A stretch of 5,782 nt of DNA from JOPF133 sp052144935 (GCA_052144935.1 JBKQPR010000369.1:1-5782), one strand, 5' to 3'. Positions 1 to 5,750 are shown, counted from the stretch's first letter. Notes: generated by a model from the letters alone, not told the origin. Program-made: numbers and translations.

Positions 1-2
1 CA

Positions 3-83
3 AAAGCGGAACTCAGCCAACTCTCCATTCGTCAGAAACGTGTTCTGCCAAAATGGAACTACACCATCTCGCCGCAAATGTGA
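3..83 (+). CDS. C-terminal tail of a transposase (ISAzo13-like), partial
   Basis: An open frame enters from the left edge and ends at a TGA at 81-83, giving 26 residues that finish in KRVLPKWNYTISPQM. From memory, a basic stretch followed by W-N-Y-T-(I/L)-x-P just before the stop is typical of the extreme C-terminus of ISAzo13-family transposases; no search was run. Two facts support a mobile-element edge. The neighbouring histidine kinase on the other strand loses homology at about 95-110, and this strip is less GC-rich than the kinase coding region. The rest of the transposase, including its catalytic residues, would lie left of the window. The element end should lie between 84 and about 106, but its terminal inverted repeat and target duplication cannot be defined because the other end is missing. 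The family name is tentative; that this is foreign DNA is more secure. Confidence 0.5.
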   Translation, partial: KAELSQLSIRQKRVLPKWNYTISPQM

Positions 84-1162
84 AATAGTTTTTGGGCGGC
101 TGCTAAGTGGACCGCATCCGTCACCAGCTTGGCCACGGAAACCAGGCGGCGGACCGGGGCGCCGCCTTTCGCGAAGGTGAGCAGTTGAGAGGACAGAAAT
201 GTGGCCCGTTGGCAGGCGGTCGCAATTTGGTCCAGTAGGGCCTGAACCGGTCTGTCCTGACCTAGTTCCATCTTGGCCATCTCGAGGTTGCCTCGGACGA
301 CCGTCAGGAAGTTGTTGAAGTCGTGCGCGATGCCGCCGGCAAACACGCCGAGCGATTCAAGTTTGCGCGCGCGCAGCAACTGCTCTTCGATCAGCTCGCG
401 CTGGGTGATCTCCGCGCGTAGTTGCTCGGCCGACTGGCGCAGTTCGGCCGTGCGCTCCCGGACCCGAACCTCCAGATGCTCGTTGAGAGCCTCGGCATGG
501 CTCTTGGCGGCCTGTAGATCCTCCACCAGATCCTGGTTTTCAAACCGTAAATTCAAAGATGAGACGATCGTCAGATGGATTCGCCAAGTGGTGATCAACG
601 TGGCGAGAGTGAAGAGGCCGGCCAGAAACCCCATGGCAAGATGGACCTCGTCGCCGTGAATTACGAGACGCACGCCTGGCGCGAGACCGGTCGGAACCAG
701 GAACGCGAGGAACGCCTCGGGCCGCGGCGCAAGAATGGAAGCCGCGCCAAGCATCATCCCGCCCAGAATGAAAACGAGAAAGACCTGATTCGCGAGCTGG
801 GCTTCGGGGTATAGCAAAATGCCTGCCGCTCCCCAACCTGCTCCGGCCAGGCCCGCGCCAATGGCGAAAGCGGCGCTCCAGCGGCGCGTCTCCCGGCCCG
901 GCGGCGCGGTGCGCCAATAGCAGCGGCCCAAAATGAACCTCGCCGCGGCTACCAGAAACATGTATACGCACCAGCCGATGGTGATAGGGTGCCGAGCGCC
1001 TCCCCACTCAAGACGCCCCAGGATTGCTGTGGCGATCAAGGTGACCCAAACGGAAACATTTACGTTGCTGTAGAGCAGTTGTACTTGTGATTGACGGATC
1101 TGTAGCCGTCTGATACCCCGGTTAGCGCGCGCTGCCTCGGCGGCTGAAGAGCTCGAAGTCAT
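59..1162 (-). CDS. Membrane sensor histidine kinase, truncated before the ATPase domain
   Basis: A 367-residue frame. Residues 1-30 are cytoplasmic. About 36-195 carry roughly five or six hydrophobic segments (near 36-50, 62-80, 97-117, 126-143, 148-167, 175-192), resembling integral-membrane sensor regions also seen on diguanylate cyclases. About 205-265 form a charged heptad-like coiled coil (EVRVRERTAELRQ). The HisKA dimerisation/phosphoacceptor domain follows, with H-box FAGGIAHDFNNFLTVVRGN and phosphoacceptor His280. It continues through LLTFAKGGAPVRRLVSVAKL, normally the lead-in to the HATPase domain. Homology ends near residue 353, and the last ~12 residues (AAQKLFHICGEMV) look unrelated. 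No N, G1, F or G2 box exists in any of the three minus-strand frames down to base 1, so a single frameshift does not explain the loss. The product cannot autophosphorylate alone; it is likely a pseudogene or at most a dominant-negative or membrane remnant. The ATG at 1162 has only a weak GGAG 14 bases upstream. It appears to have its own promoter, separate from the secretin genes. Confidence 0.85.
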   Translation of the reverse strand: MTSSSSAAEAARANRGIRRLQIRQSQVQLLYSNVNVSVWVTLIATAILGRLEWGGARHPITIGWCVYMFLVAAARFILGRCYWRTAPPGRETRRWSAAFAIGAGLAGAGWGAAGILLYPEAQLANQVFLVFILGGMMLGAASILAPRPEAFLAFLVPTGLAPGVRLVIHGDEVHLAMGFLAGLFTLATLITTWRIHLTIVSSLNLRFENQDLVEDLQAAKSHAEALNEHLEVRVRERTAELRQSAEQLRAEITQRELIEEQLLRARKLESLGVFAGGIAHDFNNFLTVVRGNLEMAKMELGQDRPVQALLDQIATACQRATFLSSQLLTFAKGGAPVRRLVSVAKLVTDAVHLAAAQKLFHICGEMV

Positions 1163-1168
1163 GGCGGG

Positions 1169-1186
1169 ACACCGGGCTCCCGGTGT
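1169..1186. repeat. 18-base perfect palindrome in the kinase leader
   Basis: The sequence ACACCGGG-CT-CCCGGTGT is an exact inverted repeat lying 7 bases before the kinase ATG and across the predicted transcription start. It could be an operator at the start site. If transcription starts further upstream, it could instead be a leader hairpin holding the only GGAG-like ribosome-binding sequence. The sequence does not distinguish these. Confidence 0.4.
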
Positions 1187-1188
1187 GA

Positions 1189-1218
1189 TTTATAACACTA
1201 TCACAATTCCAGGGTGAA
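1189..1218 (-). promoter_or_regulatory. Candidate sigma-70-type promoter of the histidine kinase
   Basis: On the minus strand, TTCACC (1218-1213, four of six matches to TTGACA) is followed by 18 bases and then TATAAA (1194-1189), an AT-rich patch in otherwise GC-rich DNA. Transcription would begin near 1182, about 20 bases before the ATG, giving a very short leader. The call rests on pattern only. Confidence 0.35.
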
Positions 1219-1221
1219 TTG
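1204..1221. promoter_or_regulatory. Perfect 6-6-6 palindrome CAATTC-N6-GAATTG over the -35 region
   Basis: CAATTC (1204-1209) and GAATTG (1216-1221) are exact inverted copies separated by six bases. The site covers the proposed -35 element of the kinase gene, a usual place for a dimeric repressor or activator to bind. No regulator gene is visible in the window, so the factor is unknown. Confidence 0.3.
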
Positions 1222-1441
1222 CGGGGGAATCCACAGTTAAACAAGGCGTCAGTACTGGTTGCGCCGACAAACCACTCCCGGACGGTCGCGGCTCGGTACG
1301 GCCTTCAGAGCCGCGGCTCGGTACGGCCTTCAGAGCCGCGACCGTCAGGGAGCGGATGCGCAAAGATTCATGACGCCGTGTTTTATAGTAGAAGGCTATT
1401 ATAGAAGGCGCACCGCCAAGCCCGTCTGTGAGCGGCGCCCG
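1222..1441. other. Non-coding gap between the secretin and kinase genes
   Basis: Apart from the REP-like element, nothing gene-like is visible. An AT-rich strip at 1380-1405 holds two near-copies of TATAGAAGGC/TAGTAGAAGGC and, on the minus strand, a TATAAT at 1403-1398 without a credible -35 at normal spacing. A weak imperfect hairpin (arms near 1408-1416 and 1432-1438) lies just after the secretin stop, but no proper T-tract follows. No convincing intrinsic terminator is present. Confidence 0.5.
1281..1346. repeat. REP-like element: two 25-bp tandem hairpin repeats inside a 14-bp inverted repeat
   Basis: Two identical 25-base units occupy 1288-1312 and 1313-1337, with identity spanning 1287-1340. 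Each unit starts GCGGCTC and ends GAGCC, completed to GAGCCGC by the next bases, so each can fold into a 7-bp stem with a 13-base loop. The block is bounded by an exact 14-base inverted repeat (GACGGTCGCGGCTC at 1281-1294, complement at 1333-1346). With one mismatch the symmetry extends outward through CTCCC/GGGAG. Read on the plus strand it gives peptides such as SEPRPSGSG, which I recall as a common spurious translation of dispersed extragenic repeats in Solibacter-like and planctomycete genomes. It sits between the secretin stop and the kinase promoter, where it could act as a transcript end or mRNA stabiliser. Confidence 0.65.
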
Positions 1442-3691
1442 CTACTGCATGGATTTCAGCATCTTCCTGACACTCCCTTTGATCTCATCGGTGGCGTCTT
1501 CCACCTGATTGGTGTCGTAGATAACCCGCGGTGTCAGGAAGATAATCAGCTCGGTGCGGGCATCGGTATAGGACTTCGAGCCGAACAGCGCCCCCAGAAC
1601 CGGAATGTGCTGTATGATCGGGATGCCCTGCTCGACCAGGGTTTTGCTGTCCTGAATGAAGCCGCCGATGGCGATGGTGGTGCCATCCGGCACGGTCACC
1701 TGGGTGCTGAAGGAGCGCGTGGAAAACGAGGGCGAATCGATCGTGCTGCTGGTGGTTGCGCTGGGCTGGCTGACTTGCTGGTCGATGATCATAGTGACAA
1801 TGCCGCTCGAATTCACCCGCGCCGTGATCGCCAGCGTGGTGCCGGTGCTTTGACTGCTCACGGAGTTGAAAGAACTGCCGGTCACCGCGACGCCGGAGGA
1901 AGTCAGCACCGGGACGCTCTGTCCCACGTTCATCACCGCCGGAATGCTGTCGGTGGCGATAATGCTGGGCGAGGCAATGGTCTTGGCCTGATTCTTGCTC
2001 TCCGCCAGCGAGATCGCCGTGAGAAGCTCTTTGCCTTTCAATACCAGCGCTCCCACCGATAGCGTCATACCGCCGTTCGAGGCGATGTTTAGAGCTCGCG
2101 AAAAGGGTCCGGTGTTGGCCTGGTCGACGTACGCTTCCACGCCGGAAGAGAAGGCGCCGGTTAAATCCAGCTCGTAGATTTTGGCGTCGATCAGCACCTG
2201 CCGCGGCGGCACATCCAGTTGCCGCACCAGGTTGCTGATCTGCTCCCACTCCTGGGGCGTGCCTTGCACCAGCAGCGTGTTATCGAACGGGTTGGGAATG
2301 ACGTGCGGAATGCGGTTGCCAGTCTCGTCGGTTGCCCCAGCCGCGACCCCCAGGCGCTGGCCGGTCTGCCCGATGCCCGATGGCGCACCCTGCGGGTTGC
2401 CGGCGATGCTGCCGGTGGGAGTGACCGGAAGGCCGCCCGACTGGGCGCTATAGGGGATGGTGCTGGCGTTCCCGTACACATTGCCATACCCGCCCATGCC
2501 CATGCCGCCCATACCCATGCCTCCGTAGCCCATGCCGCCGTAGCCCATGCCGCCGTAGCCCATGCCACCCATGCCCATGCCGCCCATGCCCAGTCCCATG
2601 CCGCCCATCATCCCCATCATGCCGCCGCCCATGCCGCCTGCGTTGCTCATTGCCGCGAGGCCCACCAGCGCCATGGTGTTGCCGGTATAGAGCGCCATGA
2701 TCGCCAGGGCCAGCGTCTCGGCGCGCCCGTACTTCAAACGGTACACATAATTGTTCACCGCGCCAGCCGGAATCTTCACCGCCACATCCAGCTTCTTGAT
2801 CCATTGGTCCACTTCCTCGAAAATGCCCGGGTTGGCGGCCACCGCGATCACCGTATTGATGCGGTCCACCGGAATGAAGCGCACCGCCCCGGACTTCTCG
2901 GAAATCGCGTAGGCCTTGAAAACGTTGTCGAGGTCCTTCACCAGGTCGGCGGGACGGCTGTTCTCCACGTCGAACAGCTTGACCCGCTGGCCCGCGAAGC
3001 TGTCCGAGTCGAACAGGCCGATCAGGTCCATGATGCGCTTCATGCTGCGGCTGTTGTCCTGCAGGATCAGCAGATTGGCCGGATCGTAGGGCTGGCTGGA
3101 GCCGCCTTCGCCCATGAACGGTTTGATCAACTTATCCATCTCGGCGGCCACGGTGTACTTGAGGAACACCAGGTTGAGGACCATGCGCTCGTCGTCGGGA
3201 AGGGTCTTCGGATCGGCATTCACCATCGGCTCCAGCGGCAGGCTGGAAACCTTGTTGACGGGCACGATGCGGTAAGCGTTGCCCACCTGCACCATGGCCG
3301 CGCCGTTCACGCGCAGTATGGTTTCGAGCAGCGGCATCAGGTCCATCTGGGGATTCACCGCCCCATAGGTGCGGACGATCACCGAGCCGTTCACGTGCGG
3401 GTCCACAATGATGTTGATCTTGAGCATCCCCGCCAGGATGTCGATCATCTGGGTGAGGGATTCGCCGTTGATCATCAACCCTCCGGTGCTGGCCAGGGGC
3501 GGCGTTGTGCGCTGCGGCTGCGTGGTGGGCGCATTGGGCTGCGGCGGCTGCGGCTGCGGCGGCTGCGGCGGCTGCGCCTGATCCGGCGGTTGCACCACCG
3601 GCGCAAGGCGCGGAGGAGCCGCCTGGCCCCACAGGGCGGCGGTAGCCAGAAGGGCGGGCAATACGCGCCGGAGTGAAGTGAAGAGGCGCAT
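1442..3691 (-). CDS. gspD: Type II secretion system secretin (GspD)
   Basis: Outer-membrane channel of a type II secretion (or closely related pilus-type) machine. The 749-residue product has: a signal peptide at 1-24 (RRVLPALLATAALWGQA); a Pro/Gln-rich linker at 25-66; an N0 domain at ~70-146 (LMINGESLTQMIDILAGML); N1 at ~170-228; N2 at ~236-303 (VKLFDVENSRPADLVKDLDNV, INTVIAVAANP); N3 from ~313, resuming at ~462-495 (HVIPNPFDNTLLVQGTPQEW); and the secretin barrel at ~497-725. The barrel contains the IASPSIIATD strand, the PDGTTIAIGGF segment and the diagnostic IPVLGALFGSKSYTDARTEL followed by IIFLTPRVI. Between the halves of N3 lies a Met/Gly-rich insert (~352-402) plus a Gly/Pro-rich stretch to ~450. 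I chose the ATG at 3691 because it starts right at the signal peptide and lies 5 bases after the preceding stop. An in-frame ATG at 3736 would add 15 charged residues and overlap that gene. The C-terminus ends about 25 residues after the barrel, so a long pilotin-binding S-domain seems absent. Confidence 0.95.
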   Translation of the reverse strand: MRLFTSLRRVLPALLATAALWGQAAPPRLAPVVQPPDQAQPPQPPQPQPPQPNAPTTQPQRTTPPLASTGGLMINGESLTQMIDILAGMLKINIIVDPHVNGSVIVRTYGAVNPQMDLMPLLETILRVNGAAMVQVGNAYRIVPVNKVSSLPLEPMVNADPKTLPDDERMVLNLVFLKYTVAAEMDKLIKPFMGEGGSSQPYDPANLLILQDNSRSMKRIMDLIGLFDSDSFAGQRVKLFDVENSRPADLVKDLDNVFKAYAISEKSGAVRFIPVDRINTVIAVAANPGIFEEVDQWIKKLDVAVKIPAGAVNNYVYRLKYGRAETLALAIMALYTGNTMALVGLAAMSNAGGMGGGMMGMMGGMGLGMGGMGMGGMGYGGMGYGGMGYGGMGMGGMGMGGYGNVYGNASTIPYSAQSGGLPVTPTGSIAGNPQGAPSGIGQTGQRLGVAAGATDETGNRIPHVIPNPFDNTLLVQGTPQEWEQISNLVRQLDVPPRQVLIDAKIYELDLTGAFSSGVEAYVDQANTGPFSRALNIASNGGMTLSVGALVLKGKELLTAISLAESKNQAKTIASPSIIATDSIPAVMNVGQSVPVLTSSGVAVTGSSFNSVSSQSTGTTLAITARVNSSGIVTMIIDQQVSQPSATTSSTIDSPSFSTRSFSTQVTVPDGTTIAIGGFIQDSKTLVEQGIPIIQHIPVLGALFGSKSYTDARTELIIFLTPRVIYDTNQVEDATDEIKGSVRKMLKSMQ
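2486..2638 (-). repeat. Met/Gly-rich low-complexity insert in the secretin
   Basis: Codes for about 51 residues (352-402 of the secretin) made almost only of Gly and Met with a few Tyr; 16 are Met. The core is GGMGY repeated three times (three 15-bp copies at 2523-2567, differing at one base), flanked by GGMGM and GMM variants. The unit length is a multiple of three, so copies can be gained or lost in frame. It sits in the N3 region, where secretins commonly carry flexible Gly/Ser loops facing the channel lumen. Confidence 0.8.
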
Positions 3692-3696
3692 GGCGG

Positions 3697-4371
3697 CTAT
3701 TTCCGATCGTCCACGGCGGCCGTCCGCCGCTGCCACGCGGCGCGCTCCCCGGCATCCAGGTCCGGCTTCTTACGCTCCCACCGGTATACGCCGAACGGGC
3801 CGGGGCGCTCGAAACTCACCGTATCGCCATGGTCCGTGGCGCGAATGTAATCCTCCGGCGCCGGGGCGGGGCGCCCGTCGGCGAGGGGCCGGGAGTCCGT
3901 GGCGGCGGGGCGCCCGTCGGCGAGGGGCCGGGAGTCCGTGGCGGCGGGGTGCCCGTCGGCGAGGGGATCGGAGTCCGCGGCGGCGGGGTACCCGCCGGCG
4001 AGGCGTTGGGAGTCCGTGGTGGCGGGGTGCCCGCCGGCAGCCGGCGCGGAATCCGTGGCGGCGGGGTGCCTGCCAGCGATGGGCTGGGAACCCGTGGCGA
4101 GGGGCCAGGAATCCGTGGCAGCGGGCCGGGAATCCGTGGCTGGCTTGGCGGAGATGCCGAAGGGCGTCTGGCGATAGATCCACTTGCGGCCTTGCGCGTC
4201 CGTATAGTGGTAACCGTCCTCGGCCTTTACCGCGCCGGCTGGGATGCCCGTCGGTGTGGCGGCGGGTGGCGCGGCTTTTGGCTGCGCGGCTTTTGGCTGC
4301 GCGGTTTTTGGCTGCGCGGCCAGGACCATTGCGGAGAAACAGAGAACCGTCAAAAGTTTCATTCGTCTCAT
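3697..4371 (-). CDS. Exported repeat-containing protein of unknown function, in the secretin operon
   Basis: A 224-residue protein not recognised as a known family. Residues 1-19 form a signal peptide (MRRMKLLTVLCFSAMVLAA) without a lipobox. Then come an (A-A-Q-P-K) repeat at ~20-34, a short conserved-looking segment at 51-76 (DGYHYTDAQGRKWIYRQTPF, then G), and a 13-residue tandem repeat of the type ATDSRPLADGRPA at ~77-170. A second PFG segment follows at ~178-200 (FERPGPFGVYRWERKK) and then a charged tail. The ATG at 4371 is supported by AAGGAG at 4385-4380 with 8 bases of spacing. It lies 45 bases after the GspC-like gene and 5 bases before gspD. Location between connector and channel, export and the motif shared with the GspC-like tail suggest a periplasmic or envelope accessory of the machine; this is inference. 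The repeat region is probably disordered. Confidence 0.75.
   Translation of the reverse strand: MRRMKLLTVLCFSAMVLAAQPKTAQPKAAQPKAAPPAATPTGIPAGAVKAEDGYHYTDAQGRKWIYRQTPFGISAKPATDSRPAATDSWPLATGSQPIAGRHPAATDSAPAAGGHPATTDSQRLAGGYPAAADSDPLADGHPAATDSRPLADGRPAATDSRPLADGRPAPAPEDYIRATDHGDTVSFERPGPFGVYRWERKKPDLDAGERAAWQRRTAAVDDRK
3871..4104 (-). repeat. Six 39-bp in-frame tandem repeats
   Basis: Units start at 3871, 3910, 3949, 3988, 4027 and 4066. The first two are identical, and the others diverge progressively towards the N-terminal side of the encoded protein. Shorter half-units (about 21 bases, built on GGAATCCGTGGC) follow to about 4140. Each unit codes for 13 residues of the ATDSRPLADGRPA type. 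The identity of the two C-terminal-side units points to recent duplication. Confidence 0.85.
4271..4318 (-). repeat. 15-bp tandem repeat coding for (AAQPK)n
   Basis: Three copies of a 15-base unit (4271-4285, 4286-4300, 4301-4315; the third differs by one base) plus a short remainder code for the Ala-Gln-Pro-Lys linker right after the signal peptide. This is a second, independent in-frame repeat in the same gene. Confidence 0.7.
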
Positions 4372-4379
4372 TGCCTCAA

Positions 4380-4385
4380 CTCCTT
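4380..4385 (-). promoter_or_regulatory. Strong ribosome-binding site AAGGAG
   Basis: AAGGAG lies 8 bases before the ATG at 4371 and fixes that start over the in-frame ATG at 4362, which would be 17 bases away from it. Confidence 0.6.
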
Positions 4386-4410
4386 GAGCCGGCTGTCCAC
4401 CGCCAGGCTC
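4386..4410 (-). other. Stem-loop between the GspC-like gene and the repeat protein gene
   Basis: GAGCC/GGCTC arms (4406-4410 and 4386-4390) plus an inner GGC/GCC pair around an 8-base loop, with a one-base bulge. It ends directly before the AAGGAG ribosome-binding site of the next gene. There is no T-tract, so it is not an intrinsic terminator. It could tune translation or mRNA stability, or may be chance in GC-rich DNA. Confidence 0.3.
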
Positions 4411-4416
4411 GGCCGC

Positions 4417-5127
4417 TTACTGCGCGGGATCCCAGCGGCACATAGGTCCGAAGGGCGAGTGATAAACGACCTTCCGGTAGCCCTCCGACACGGTCCCCTC
4501 GGCCAGGCCGTCGGCCATCGAGCAGGTCTTAAAGCCGCGCCCGGAATCTTCACCCGGTCCGGCCTTGACCGGCGGCGCGGGCGGCGCGGGCGTGTTATCC
4601 ACCTGCGCCTGCGCCCCCGGGGCCGGCGCCGGGGCCGCGGCGATTTCGATCAGCGCCTTGTGGATCTGTTGGCCATTCCATTCCAAAACGATCTCATCCG
4701 TATTGACGTCCACCAGCTTGAATTGGCCGATCGTGGCTCCCGCATGCAGGTATCGATGGCTCGATTTATCGGTTTCGGCGAGAATCGCGCCCGCTCCCGC
4801 GCCATCCCCCATGTTCATCACGCCATAACACAGCGGCAGAGGCGGCATCACCGGCGGGGGCGGCGGCGGTGGTACCTCCACTACTACGTTAGGATTGCGC
4901 GAGGGGTCGAACAGCGTGCGCATGGCGATTTGGGAGTAGCTTGTGGCCGTTACGGGGGGCGCCACGGGCAGCGGAGTGAAGGGCGGCGGCGGCGACGCCT
5001 TCACCTTCACCGTCAGCACCGTCGTCTCGCGAGCCCGCGTCGCGCGCCATTGATTGCGAAACTGCACGCCGGCGTACGTTACCACGCCAATCAGCACGAA
5101 ATTGAGGACCCACAGTTTGTGTTTCAA
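4417..5127 (-). CDS. GspC/PilP-like inner-membrane connector with an unusual C-terminal tail
   Basis: A 236-residue bitopic protein. Residues 1-5 are cytoplasmic and a membrane segment lies at 6-22 (WVLNFVLIGVVTYAGVQ). Pro-rich linkers follow at 46-58 and 85-97. A domain at ~98-162 resembles the GspC homology region/PilP fold (LCYGVMNMGDGAGAGAILAE, HAGATIGQFKLVDVNTDEIV, LEWNGQQIHKALIEI). It is preceded by YSQIAMRTLFDP, a typical GspC lead-in (IxxrxLFxP). In known systems this domain docks on the secretin N0 domain, consistent with gspD downstream. An Ala/Pro linker (163-189) leads to a tail at 190-236 with two cysteines (202, 230) around EGYRKVVYHSPFGPMCRW, in place of a PDZ domain or coiled coil. 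The start is TTG at 5127, overlapping the preceding TGA (TTGA), which suggests translational coupling; later starts would remove the membrane segment. Assignment rests on architecture, so PilP-like is equally possible. Confidence 0.8.
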   Translation of the reverse strand: MKHKLWVLNFVLIGVVTYAGVQFRNQWRATRARETTVLTVKVKASPPPPFTPLPVAPPVTATSYSQIAMRTLFDPSRNPNVVVEVPPPPPPPVMPPLPLCYGVMNMGDGAGAGAILAETDKSSHRYLHAGATIGQFKLVDVNTDEIVLEWNGQQIHKALIEIAAAPAPAPGAQAQVDNTPAPPAPPVKAGPGEDSGRGFKTCSMADGLAEGTVSEGYRKVVYHSPFGPMCRWDPAQ

Positions 5128-5720
5128 AACGCCACCGCCCGTTTCTTCGCGGGAAGCAGCTTGCGCGGCACCACTCCCGAGAGGCTCAAGCGCACCTGTA
5201 AATTTTTCTTCTTGTCGTTCCCGCCGGCGATGTGAATTTCGTTGGTGGCCAGAATCTGCGGTTCATCGGCGAGATCCGAGAGGAAGTTGACCAGTTGATC
5301 GATGCCGCAGGTGAAGCTTTCGGCCACCGAGATCTCGCCATAGTCGTTGCCCAGCGGACGCGCCTCGCGCAACTCCTCCGCGCCGCGGGCGTCGAACCCG
5401 TTCCGGGCGGCCACGCGGTGGATGATGTCCAGCAGTTGCGCCTGCGCCTGGGCCGGGGTATCGGCCTGCAGAAGGCCCGTTTCGCGAGTCTTCAATTCGG
5501 TCGAGACGCGCTTCAGCAGCTCCTCTTTGCCCGGCGCCGTGGCGGCCAGTTGCCGCAGGCGCTCGATGCGCCTCTCGGCCTGCGGAATCGATTCGGTGGC
5601 CGAGACCACCGCGGTCCCGCTATCGCCCGCTCCGGCGACGCGCAGCACGGCGAACACGATGGTGGCTCCCGCGCAGGCCAGCGCCACGAGCGTCTTGCGG
5701 TCCATCGTGCCCAGGGTCAC
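5124..5720 (-). CDS. GspM/PilO-like inner-membrane secretion protein
   Basis: A 198-residue protein with one membrane segment (~11-30, VALACAGATIVFAVLRVAG), a charged coiled coil at ~45-85 (IPQAERRIERLRQLAATAPG, EELLKRVSTELKTRE) and an alpha/beta domain at ~93-185 (LLDIIHRVAARNGF, then GEISVAESFTCGIDQLVNFL and LQVRLSLSGVV). This is the layout of GspM and PilO, which dimerise in the periplasm and link the inner-membrane platform to the GspC/PilP protein. The start is ambiguous. I prefer GTG at 5720 because GGAGG (5730-5726) is 5 bases upstream. ATG at 5705 matches where the membrane segment begins but lacks a ribosome-binding site at normal spacing. ATG at 5732 and TTG at 5741 are further options. 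It overlaps the GspC-like gene by four bases. Further T2SS/pilus genes (GspL, PilM/PilN type) are expected beyond the right edge, which cannot be verified here. Confidence 0.8.
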   Translation of the reverse strand: MTLGTMDRKTLVALACAGATIVFAVLRVAGAGDSGTAVVSATESIPQAERRIERLRQLAATAPGKEELLKRVSTELKTRETGLLQADTPAQAQAQLLDIIHRVAARNGFDARGAEELREARPLGNDYGEISVAESFTCGIDQLVNFLSDLADEPQILATNEIHIAGGNDKKKNLQVRLSLSGVVPRKLLPAKKRAVAF

Positions 5721-5750
5721 CGCTCCCTCCATGTGGGGCAATCGTCCTCA

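Noticed and set aside
59..120. Kinase truncation as a simple frameshift or sequencing error
   Set aside because: None of the three minus-strand frames between about 110 and 1 resembles the expected HATPase lead-in, so one indel would not restore the gene.
1183..1206. CRP/FNR-type site (TGTGA...TCACA) in front of the kinase
   Set aside because: The half-sites are separated by 12 bases rather than 6, so it does not fit the usual site; kept only as part of the palindrome observation.
1287..1340. CRISPR array
   Set aside because: Two direct copies abut with no spacers, and each unit is itself a hairpin.
1398..1403. Perfect TATAAT on the minus strand after gspD as a promoter
   Set aside because: No -35-like hexamer lies 16-18 bases upstream, and the next gene start is over 230 bases away with its own better candidate.
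1259..2062. Plus-strand frame beginning in the intergenic repeat
   Set aside because: Its start lies in the REP-like repeat and the rest is antisense to gspD; no protein features seen.
2219..3676. Plus-strand open frame of 485 codons antisense to gspD
   Set aside because: His/Ala/Arg-rich shadow of the secretin gene; the minus-strand frame has full secretin domain structure.
3829..5235. Long plus-strand open frame of 468 codons
   Set aside because: It lies antisense to the GspC-like and repeat-protein genes. It is open because the 39-bp repeat and GC-rich third positions remove stops, and its product is Arg/Gly-rich without domains.
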